Assembly (NCBI GenBank): GCA_025463105.1
Contig: JAOAPW010000169.1
Span: 1 to 10,062 of the forward strand
DNA length: 10,062 nucleotides
Source of the DNA: Candidatus Acidiferrum typicum
GTDB lineage: Bacteria > Acidobacteriota > Terriglobia > Acidiferrales > UBA7541
Direction: 5' to 3'
The translations under genes and the position numbers were made by a program. The notes below the pieces were generated by a model. It saw only the letters and a program-made list of their open reading frames with translations. It was not told the DNA's origin and ran no database searches. Below are positions 1 to 6,300 of the stretch, piece by piece (positions within the stretch are counted from its first letter, which is position 1; the number at the start of each line of letters is the position of its first letter).

Positions 1-543
1 CCGATCGCGTTTGCCGGCAGCGGCGAGCGGCTGGAAGATCTGGAGCCCTTTCATCCCGAGCGCGTCGTGTCGCGCGTGCTGGGGATGGGCGACGTGCTCT
101 CGTTGATCGAGCGCGCCGAGCAGACTGTGGACATGAAGCAGGCAGCCGAGCTCGAGCGCAAGCTGCGGCGCAGCGAGTTCACTCTGGAGGATTTTCGCGA
201 CCAGCTGCGTCAAATCCGCAAGATGGGGCCGCTCGAACAAGTGCTGGGTATGCTGCCGAAAATCGGACCGCTGGCAAACATGCCGAAGGACGTATCGGTT
301 GACGAATCGCGGCTGAAACGCATCGAGGCTATCGTCAATTCGATGACAACGTCCGAGCGCAACGATCACAGTTTGATTGACGGCAAACGGCGCAAACGAA
401 TCGCGCGTGGCAGCGGCACGTCCGTGCAGGAAGTAAATCAGGTCCTGAAGCAATACCTGCAGATGCGCCAGATGATGAAGCAGTACGGCGCGCTCGCCGC
501 CCAGGGCCGTCTCAAAGGCCTCGGCAAGCTTAAAGGGGCGTAG
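1..543 (+). CDS. ffh: Signal recognition particle protein Ffh, C-terminal part (5' end outside window)
   Basis: This is the last 180 residues of Ffh, the SRP GTPase that binds 4.5S/SRP RNA and signal sequences of nascent membrane proteins and delivers ribosomes to FtsY. The frame is open from base 1. It starts at the end of the G domain (GSGERLEDLEPFHPER) and runs straight into the helical M domain (SRVLGMGDVLSLIE onward). The methionine-rich signal-sequence groove is visible (QILGM-like repeats, MRQMMKQYG near the end). The SRP-RNA-binding signature RKRIARGSGTSVQEVN is at visible residues 132-147. The short basic tail ends KLKGA, with a TAG stop. The N and GTPase domains lie upstream of the window. 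No intrinsic terminator is evident in the 50 bp before the convergent gene at 594. The family call is secure. Confidence 0.97.
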   Translation, partial: PIAFAGSGERLEDLEPFHPERVVSRVLGMGDVLSLIERAEQTVDMKQAAELERKLRRSEFTLEDFRDQLRQIRKMGPLEQVLGMLPKIGPLANMPKDVSVDESRLKRIEAIVNSMTTSERNDHSLIDGKRRKRIARGSGTSVQEVNQVLKQYLQMRQMMKQYGALAAQGRLKGLGKLKGA

Positions 544-593
544 TGATTTTCAGCGCGCCGTTCGAGACCAATCGCGACGAATAATTCCGGGAG

Positions 594-962
594 CTAGCTT
601 TTTGGCGGCGCTTTGGAAGCTGGTGCAGGCGTCGCGGTGGATTGCTTGGCAATCACCATGCCGGCAATTTTATCGTAGGTGGCCTGGGGAAGGATTTTCT
701 TACGCACCAGGTCCGTCTTCATCTTGTAGGGACGCCCGTCGATTATTTTCTGAGCGTACGTGTCGCCGATTCCCGGCAATGCCTGTAACTCGTCCTTTGT
801 GGCGGAATTCAAATCCAGAGGTTTCGCCTTGCCGGCGGCTGCAGCCGAAGGGGGTGTTTTGGCGGGGGCCTTGCTTGGCGTTTGCCCCAGTGTTCCGCTT
901 GCCAGTGCCAGGAAGGCGCAGGCTATCCACCCACAAAGTGCCATCCTTGATTTCAGAGTCAT
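594..962 (-). CDS. Small secreted helix-hairpin-helix (ComEA-like) protein
   Basis: A 122-residue protein. Residues 1-27 form a signal peptide: a basic start (MTLKSR), a hydrophobic core (ALCGWIACAFLALASG) and likely cleavage near GTLGQ. A low-complexity Ala/Pro/Lys linker (28-48) follows, then a single helix-hairpin-helix domain beginning LDLNSATKDELQALPGIG, with the LPGIG hairpin at 62-66 and the partner region IDGRPYKMKTDL. In ComEA and related proteins this fold binds DNA non-specifically. Here only the fold and export can be seen, so a role in DNA uptake or envelope DNA binding is a guess. The start is set by AAGGAG (975-970) seven bases before the ATG. The gene sits opposite to ffh and rpsP and separates them. 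Many similar stand-alone secreted HHH proteins exist in Acidobacteria and Proteobacteria, so the family call is firm and the function is open. Confidence 0.88.
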   Translation of the reverse strand: MTLKSRMALCGWIACAFLALASGTLGQTPSKAPAKTPPSAAAAGKAKPLDLNSATKDELQALPGIGDTYAQKIIDGRPYKMKTDLVRKKILPQATYDKIAGMVIAKQSTATPAPASKAPPKS

Positions 963-1043
963 GAAATATCTCCTTGTCCAGATTCGCTCGTAACATCTCG
1001 CGGCGAAGTGTTCGGCCTCCCGTTTGAAGCGCCGACGGCCCTG

Positions 1044-1074
1044 ATTTTATCACTTGTGGCGCAGGTCGATTCAA
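1044..1074 (-). promoter_or_regulatory. Likely promoter of the helix-hairpin-helix gene
   Basis: Read on the minus strand: -35-like TTGAAT (1074-1069), then an extended -10, TGATAAAAT, with TG at 1052-1051 and TAAAAT at 1049-1044. The 19-bp spacer is long, but the TGn extension compensates for weak -35 contacts in sigma-70 promoters. It would start transcription near 1037, giving a leader of about 75 nt before the ATG at 962. The -35 lies inside a perfect inverted repeat (1069-1081), so it could be repressed there. Moderate support only. Confidence 0.45.
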
Positions 1075-1096
1075 GTTGAATGGGAGCCGGCTCCCA
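1069..1096. repeat. Two abutting perfect palindromes in the divergent intergenic region
   Basis: ATTCAAGTTGAAT (1069-1081; 6-bp arms around a central G) shares its last base with TGGGAGCCGGCTCCCA (1081-1096; 8-bp arms, no spacer). The first covers the -35 of the minus-strand promoter candidate. The pair lies between the divergent HHH gene and the rpsP operon, where an operator controlling either direction would sit. As RNA, the second would not form a good hairpin because it has no loop, which favours a DNA-level protein-binding site. No regulator is encoded in the window. Confidence 0.5.
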
Positions 1097-1175
1097 GCCA
1101 CAGCATCGTTTTAGATTGGAATTGGGTTCAGGGCTCTATTGTGTTGCAGGGCTATCGGAAAGGGGCCGAACCAGC

Positions 1176-1193
1176 TATAATCCTGACAGGAGG
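1176..1193 (+). promoter_or_regulatory. TATAAT box and strong ribosome binding site before rpsP
   Basis: A consensus TATAAT lies at 1176-1181, and a consensus AGGAGG (1188-1193) sits eight bases before the GTG at 1202, fixing the rpsP start. The Shine-Dalgarno is certain. The TATAAT as a -10 is doubtful: 17 bp upstream there is only TATCGG as -35, and the start of transcription would fall almost on the Shine-Dalgarno, leaving a leader of about 14 nt. The operon promoter may instead lie further upstream, in 1115-1150. Confidence 0.4.
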
Positions 1194-1201
1194 AAGTCTT
1201 C

Positions 1202-1441
1202 GTGCTGGCAATTCGTCTCGCTAGATTTGGCAAGAAAAAGCAACCGTTTTACCGGGTTGTGGTATTGGATAAACGCAAACCGCGCAATGGGAGGACTGTC
1301 GAGGTTGTAGGAACGTACGATCCGCTGAAGAATCCGGCGGAGATCAAGCTGGACGCTGACCGCATCAAGTATTGGATCGGATGCGGAGCCCAACCCAGCG
1401 ATACAGTTCGAAGCTTCCTGCAAGCCCAAAAAATCGCCTGA
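1202..1441 (+). CDS. rpsP: 30S ribosomal protein S16
   Basis: A 79-residue protein, within the usual 75-90 of S16. The family N-terminus is clear: LAIRLARFGKKKQPFYRVVV, then D-K-R-K-P-R-N-G-R, VGTYDPLKNP and the C-terminal IKYWIGCGAQPSDTVRSFL. S16 is an early-binding 30S protein that contacts 16S rRNA in the lower body and helps fold it. The start is GTG with a consensus AGGAGG eight bases upstream, and the stop is TGA. It is the first gene of the run rpsP-khpA-rimM-trmD, the standard order in many bacteria. The gap to the next gene (109 bp) is larger than the other junctions in this operon and holds two potential hairpins. Confidence 0.97.
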   Translation: MLAIRLARFGKKKQPFYRVVVLDKRKPRNGRTVEVVGTYDPLKNPAEIKLDADRIKYWIGCGAQPSDTVRSFLQAQKIA

Positions 1442-1500
1442 GCTCCGTTTAGGGAAGCACGGCAGCTCGGGAAGATTCCGCCTGGCCCACGGGATCCATA

Positions 1501-1546
1501 CAACTTGAGTGTTCGAGTTGCACCCTCGAATACGAGTGGTGGAGGG
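1501..1546 (+). promoter_or_regulatory. Two tandem RNA hairpins and the khpA ribosome binding site
   Basis: In the rpsP-khpA spacer the transcript can form CAACTTGA / TCGAGTTG (1501-1508 with 1513-1520; eight pairs including one G-U, loop GTGT). Directly after it, ACC-CTCG / CGAG-GGT (1522-1528 with 1533-1540; seven pairs with one bulged base, loop AATA). The second stem ends where the Shine-Dalgarno GGAGGG (1541-1546) begins, five bases before the khpA ATG. Neither hairpin is followed by a T run, so they are not terminators. They might tune translation or mark an RNA processing site. Confidence 0.4.
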
Positions 1547-1550
1547 CCCC

Positions 1551-1781
1551 ATGAAGGACCTTGTTGAAGCGATAGCGAAAGCTCTGGTAGATCATCCTGA
1601 TCAAGTTCAGGTTCGAGCAGTTGAGGGCGAGCAGGTCACCGTTCTGGAATTGCGCGTTCATCCCGAAGATCTTGGTAAAGTAATTGGTAGACAAGGTCGC
1701 ACGGCGAAATCCATGCGCACGATCCTGGGCGCGGCGGGAATGAAACTCCGCAAGCGCCTTACACTCGAAATTCTCGAATAG
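1551..1781 (+). CDS. khpA: KH-domain RNA-binding protein KhpA (YlqC family)
   Basis: A 76-residue single KH-domain protein. The start is ATG at 1551 with GGAGGG five bases upstream. It gives the family's typical N-terminus, MKDLVEAIAKALVDHPDQV; an upstream extension to 1509 would add residues not seen in the family and lacks a ribosome binding site. The RNA-binding GxxG loop is VIGRQG at residues 44-49, followed by the expected helix GRTAKSMRTIL and the strand MKLRKRLTLEILE. In Streptococcus and other Firmicutes, KhpA pairs with KhpB/Jag to bind many RNAs and influence cell division. Its role here is inferred only from family and position between rpsP and rimM. The TAG stop is one base from the rimM start, so the two are probably translationally coupled. 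Confidence 0.95.
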   Translation: MKDLVEAIAKALVDHPDQVQVRAVEGEQVTVLELRVHPEDLGKVIGRQGRTAKSMRTILGAAGMKLRKRLTLEILE

Positions 1782-1782
1782 A

Positions 1783-2328
1783 GTGCCCGCAGAAACCTTT
1801 ACCGGAATTACTCTGGCGCGAATTCTGCGCCCCCGCGGCTTGCGGGGCGAATTGGCCGCGGAAATCCTGACTGATTTTCCCGAACGACTGCCCGACTTGC
1901 GTGAGGTATGGCTCGCCGACGGTCGAAGTGCGCCCCGCCGCACCAAAGTTCGCCGATGCTGGCTTTCGCCGAGCCGTGGCGGCCAGGCCATCTTTCATTT
2001 TGACGGAATTGAAAATGCGGAAGCCGCTGAACGCTTGCGCGGATGTGAAGTGCAGATCCCGCTTGAAGAGCGCGTGAAACTCGATCCGGGAAATTATTAT
2101 GTCGGCGAGCTGATCGGATGCGAAGTGTGGGAGTCAGGCGCCGCGGCGGCAATGGGCGCGGTTCGCGATGTGGAATTTCCTGGCGGCGTTCCCTTGCTGG
2201 CTGTGGAGACGCAGGAGGGCGAAGTTCTGGTCCCGCTCGCCGCTGAATTTTGCGTTCGCATCGACGTGAACGCAAAACGCATCGAAGTTGCGCTCCCCGA
2301 AGGATTACGGGATTTGAATCGCACCTGA
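1783..2328 (+). CDS. rimM: Ribosome maturation factor RimM (16S rRNA processing)
   Basis: A 181-residue protein, close to the usual 165-185. RimM binds S19 on the immature 30S head and helps process 16S rRNA. The N-terminal RimM domain shows ITLARILRPRGLRGEL (residues 9-24), with the family's GLRGEL-type signature, and a later NAEAAERLRGCEV. The C-terminal PRC-barrel begins about residue 105 with YYVGELIGCEVWE and continues to the GEVLVPLAAEFC stretch; the usual closing region around DVNAKRIEVALPEGL is present. The start is GTG one base after the khpA stop with no clear Shine-Dalgarno, which fits coupled translation from khpA. A stretch SPSRGGQAIFHFDGIEN matches the family core. Confidence 0.95.
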   Translation: MPAETFTGITLARILRPRGLRGELAAEILTDFPERLPDLREVWLADGRSAPRRTKVRRCWLSPSRGGQAIFHFDGIENAEAAERLRGCEVQIPLEERVKLDPGNYYVGELIGCEVWESGAAAAMGAVRDVEFPGGVPLLAVETQEGEVLVPLAAEFCVRIDVNAKRIEVALPEGLRDLNRT

Positions 2329-2355
2329 GTCCTGCTGCGGTACACTGTGCCAGCC

Positions 2356-3297
2356 ATGCAGTTCGACATCATCACGATTTTTCCGGATTTCTTTGCCGGT
2401 CCGCTCGATTACGGAATCGTGCGGCGAGCGCGTGAAGCGCGGTTGATGGATGTGCGCGTTCATGATTTGCGCGCCTACGCGCACGACCGCCATCGCACCG
2501 TGGACGACCGCCCGTTCGGCGGCGGCGAAGGCATGGTGCTGAAACCGGAACCGTTGTTTGAAGCTGTGGAATCGTTGTTGGGTGATGAAGTTCAACCCGG
2601 AAACTCCGGAGACGAGCGGGAACGCATACTTGATCGCGAGATTGTAGGGGCACGGTTCACCGAGAACGTTCTCCGTGAACGGCATGCTGTGCCCCTACAA
2701 GACGCAGCGACACCCATTAATTCCCAGCGATCGGACGCCAACCAGGCCATTGTCACGCAGGCAAACACGGCCGTCGTTCTTCTCTCCGCGTCCGGAAAAT
2801 TATTTCGTCAGGAAACCGCACGGCGCTTTGCGCAGCTCGATCGCATTATCCTGCTTTGCGGACGCTATGAAGGCGTAGACGAGCGAGTCGCCGAACATCT
2901 GGCGACCGATGAACTCTCCATCGGCGACTACGTTCTCTCAGGCGGTGAGCTGGGAGCCGCGCTGATCGTGGATGCGGTAACGCGCTTGCTTCCAGGCGCA
3001 CTCGGCAACGAAGATTCCTCCATCAACGAATCATTTAGCGCAGTGGATGCGGGCGCGATTTCCGCCGCGCAGGCCACGAATCACGAATCACCCTTCGTCT
3101 CTACTCAAGGCGAGCGAATCACGAGTCACGGTCTTCTCGACTTCCCGCACTACACGCGTCCCGCCGAATTCCGCGGCTGGCCCGTGCCTGAAATTCTGCT
3201 CGGCGGAAATCATGAAGAGATTCGCCGCTGGCGCCGCGAAAGAGCGCTCGAGAAAACGAAGCGGAATCGCCCGGATTTGTTGGGAGTCGAATAACAA
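2356..3297 (+). CDS. trmD: tRNA (guanine-N1)-methyltransferase TrmD with two in-frame insertions
   Basis: TrmD uses S-adenosylmethionine to methylate G37 of tRNAs, preventing +1 frameshifting. Core motifs are all present: FDIITIFPDFF, DRHRTVDDRPFGGGEGM, and the SPOUT trefoil-knot segments LLSASGKL, ILLCGRYEGVDERV and SIGDYVLSGGEL. The C-terminal tRNA-binding domain is also present (DFPHYTRPAEFRG, LLGGNHEEIRRWRR). The product is 312 residues against about 230-255 normally. The excess sits in two places. Residues 76-139, between the PLFEAV helix and LLSASG, hold about 50 extra residues and include the palindrome at 2642-2700. Residues 228-259, between NESF and LLDFPHYTRP, hold about 28 extra. 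The second site is the interdomain linker. I chose ATG 2356 because it gives the canonical MQFDIITIFP; a GTG at 2347 is also in frame. No good Shine-Dalgarno is seen. It ends the operon, 27 bp after rimM. TAA stop. Confidence 0.95.
2642..2700. repeat. 59-bp palindromic REP/MITE-like element inside trmD
   Basis: The outer arms TTGTAGGGGCAC (2642-2653) and GTGCCCCTACAA (2689-2700) are perfect 12-bp inverted repeats. Nested inside is a 26-bp palindrome (2655-2680) with 12 of 13 pairs matched, centred on AACGTT, with GTTCAC and GTGAAC at its ends. It is followed by GCATGC, another palindrome. The inner and outer centres are offset by 3.5 bp, as in a composite or worn element. It is read as residues 96-115 of TrmD without a stop or frameshift. 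The outer arm resembles GTAGGGGC-type interspersed repeats of bacterial genomes, but copy number cannot be judged from this window. Confidence 0.75.
3077..3129. repeat. Heptamer-type short repeat in the trmD linker insertion
   Basis: CGAATCACGAATCAC (3077-3091) recurs as CGAATCACGAGTCAC (3115-3129), with 14 of 15 identical and an offset of 38 bp. Each copy is itself about two units of the 7-mer CGAATCA. Because 38 is not a multiple of three, the two copies are read in different frames (TNHESP and RITSH), so they are conserved as DNA rather than as peptide. This is the pattern expected of a dispersed heptamer repeat (similar in kind to cyanobacterial STRR sequences) that landed in the gene. 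Confidence 0.55.
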
Positions 3298-3336
3298 AAG
3301 TGCGGGAAACAGATTTGACAGAAGTAAATAAGCAGC

Positions 3337-3389
3337 GCCCAGGGCAATCCGCGTTTCACAACCGGATTGCCCCTGAGGCTTTTTATTTT
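3337..3389 (+). terminator. Intrinsic terminator of the rpsP-trmD operon
   Basis: A perfect 10-bp stem GGGCAATCCG / CGGATTGCCC (3342-3351 with 3363-3372) closes an 11-nt loop. The stem extends with small bulges through CA/TG and GCC/GGC (3337-3339 with 3377-3379), so that it abuts TTTTTATTTT (3380-3389). It lies 40 bp after the trmD stop and directly before the convergent receptor gene's stop at 3391. On the minus strand the same hairpin is followed by only a weak T-rich stretch, so it may act partly in both directions. Confidence 0.88.
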
Positions 3390-3390
3390 C

Positions 3391-6300
3391 TTACCAGGTC
3401 AACTTCAGCGCGAACTGAATTTGCCGGGACGTTGTATTAGTCAGCGTAAACACGCCGGCGTTACCACTCACCTGTCCAGTGGGGTCCATGATGGCCCTGT
3501 TGTCGTTGGGAGATGTGAAATTGGGCCGATTGAAGATATTAAACACCTCCGTTCGGAATTGCGCTTTGAATGATTCCGAAATCTTCGTGATCGGAATATT
3601 TTTGAAGAGGGAAAAATCCATATCGATGAGCCCGGGTCCAATCAGACCGTTCCGTCCGGAAGTCCCAAGTCGATTGCCGGTGGGGAGAGCGAAGCACTGT
3701 AGTTTGATGTACCCGTTGGCATTCTGGGGATTGACAGGGTTATCGCAGCCCGGCTTGTTCGTCAGGTCGGGATACTGAAACGGGTCGGTATTATTCTCCC
3801 CGAGTGGGTCTCCGGAAACGAGCACGGTAAAAGGAGTGCCGGACTGAATCGATAAGATGCCCCCTGCTTCCCAGTTGCCGAGAATTGCCCGGGGAAGAGC
3901 TCCGAAAGAAGCGCGCGTGGGGATGTCCCACACATAATTCAGCGTCAGGTTGTGCCGCTGGTCCTGATCGGAGAGTGCGCGCCTGCACCGCTCACAGAAC
4001 CAAAGCAGCGTGGATATTGAATTCCGGAAGGGATCGGAAGCAACCGAGCCGCCGCCGTCATCGATATTCTTGGACCAGGTATAAGAACTCTCGATCTGGA
4101 AGCCATGGCTCATGGCTTTTTTGAATTGGACTTGAAGCCCGTTGTAATAATAATTTCCGTCGAAAATCGCCATCTGAGTGCGGCCCATAAACTGGTTGAA
4201 TACAGGCCACGGACATCCGCTGGGCCCGGTGGTACTAGCAGCTGAGCCATTTGAACAGGTGGGCGAAGGCAGCAACGTCGCCGGAGGAGCCGTGTTCGGA
4301 GTCGGCCAAACATACCCTAGCGGCGTCAGCGTGGGATAAACCATGTTGACATCGTCCGCCTGGAAACGCATGTGCCTTCCACGCGCGCCCACGTAGCCGA
4401 CCATCAATGAAGTGCCTGCGCCGAGCTGGCGCTGAATATTTAAGTTCCACTGCATTACGTAGTTACGCTTGGGGTCGAATTGCATAACGTAGAAGCGGCT
4501 GCTCTGACTGTTCTGAGCCTGACAAAAAGCCCCAGAGTTAGGAGAAGTAGAGCAATTCGCATTTGGAACGTAAGGGGTCAATAAACCGGTCGCGCTGTAT
4601 GCAATGTCGAATGGAAAGGAACCGTCTACTCCGCTTCCCATTTCGACTGGCAGAGGAAGCACGTCAAACAATCCGAAGCCCCCGGCGACAGAAGTCTTGC
4701 CGTTCTTGAATGGGTCCCACGCAAAACCGACGCGAGGCTCAAAATTCCTTTTCGTCGGGTTCATGATGTACGGGCTGCCTGTGTGGACCGGGTAGCCCGG
4801 GTCGCCCGGTTTGAGGCTGCTCAGTACGCGCAGATTCGAAAGCTTGCCGCTGGCCTCGGTAATGATGCTAGCCATTTCGTACCGCAAGCCCCAGTTCACG
4901 CTAAGGTTCGGCCGCACGTGCGTGTCATCCTGGAAGTAAGCGCCGAAAATTGTTTGCCGGACTCCTCGCCCCGTTACCGTGCCTGGCACGTCCGCATTGA
5001 TATCAGCTGCTCGGTTGGTCAGGAAGTCTGACAAACCGGTATCGTTGTTGCCGTTCCCATTGAATATCAGTTGGCCGCCGGGGAAGTCCGCGCCGAACGT
5101 GTTCCCACGAAGCCGTTCGACGTTGACGCCAAACTTCATGGAGTGGATTCCCTTGGTATAAAACAAATTGTCGTACGCCTGAATCGAATTCCAATGAAAT
5201 TTGAAAGGAGCCGCTACATCCAGGCCACCAGAATAGCCGGCGAGGTTGTCGGATCCGATGACGATATTGCCCATGGTGCTTCCAGGAACAAAACCAAGGC
5301 TCTGGTCAGCGGCAGCGGGGTTGATCGCCGTGGCGCCGGAAGGAGATTCCACGTTGTCACGATTGAAACCCACACGGACGGAATTGAGTAAACTGGCCGT
5401 AATGACGTGGTTTTCTTCTATAGCCACCATTTGGCGAAGCATGGGGTTGTGAAGGAGCTTGGTCTGGTACTCGTCGGGTTCGCTTTGCGATGCTTTGTCG
5501 AAGAGATACGTGGTGAAGATGCGGTCTTTGTCCGAAAAGTTATGGTCAGCCCGGATTGTGAAAAAATTCTCTCGTGTGATTTGAAATGCCTGAAAGCCGA
5601 ATTGTCCTGAATTGCTTCCAGCTGGAACGGGCTGATTCGGCAGAGGGATGAGATTGCTGCTCAGAAGTTTTGCGATGCCGGGGTCCACCGTCAGCTGACA
5701 CTGATTCGTGGTGCCGATTTGGGTGCAGCCATCGGGCGGGCCAATAAGGGCCTTGTTCGAATCGACTGCAGTGGGATCATAGAAAAGCGTTCCGTTGCGC
5801 GCGGCTAGCGTAGGCACGTTTTGAAGGCTCGTGCTGCCGAGCCCCTGGCTGACTCCTTCATAATCTCCGAAGATGAATGTCTTGTCTTTTTGAATCGGTC
5901 CGCCGGCCGATCCCCCGTATTGATTGCGTCGAAAAGGTGGAATCACCGGAGGGTCGAAGAAGTTGCGGGCATCGAGCGCGCTGTTGCGAATAAACTCGTA
6001 GGCGCTGCCGTGAAACTGGTTTGTTCCCGTCTTGGTGATCGCGCTGATTACGCCGCCGGAAGTTCGTCCGTATTCGGCGGCATAGTTTGTCGTCAGGATG
6101 GAAAACTCCGCCACTGCGTCGGTACCAAGATTTCCTCCCAACACACTCCCCGGTCCCGCGTTGGCATAGTCATTGATGTTGACGCCATCGAGCATGTAAT
6201 TATTTTGCTGCGGGCGGGCGCCTGAGATGGTCAACTCCAAGCCCAAACCGCGCTTCACTCTGTCCCCGGCATTGATCGGCGGCTGATCTTGCGAAAGATG

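Noticed and set aside
544..593. Possible terminator between ffh and the HHH gene
   Set aside because: No stem of useful length followed by T residues can be drawn in either direction.
1449..1991. Long minus-strand open frame (180 codons) across khpA and rimM
   Set aside because: It is antisense to two clear housekeeping genes, shows no recognisable motif, is rich in Arg/Ser/Ala as GC-rich antisense frames are, and has no ribosome binding site.
2305..2685. Minus-strand open frame antisense to trmD, spanning part of the palindrome
   Set aside because: It is the shadow of trmD codons; the apparent peptide from the palindrome arises because the element is self-complementary.
3077..3129. CGAATCA repeats considered as a CRISPR array
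   Set aside because: There are only two copies of 15 bp with a 23-bp gap, within an intact gene, with no cas genes nearby.
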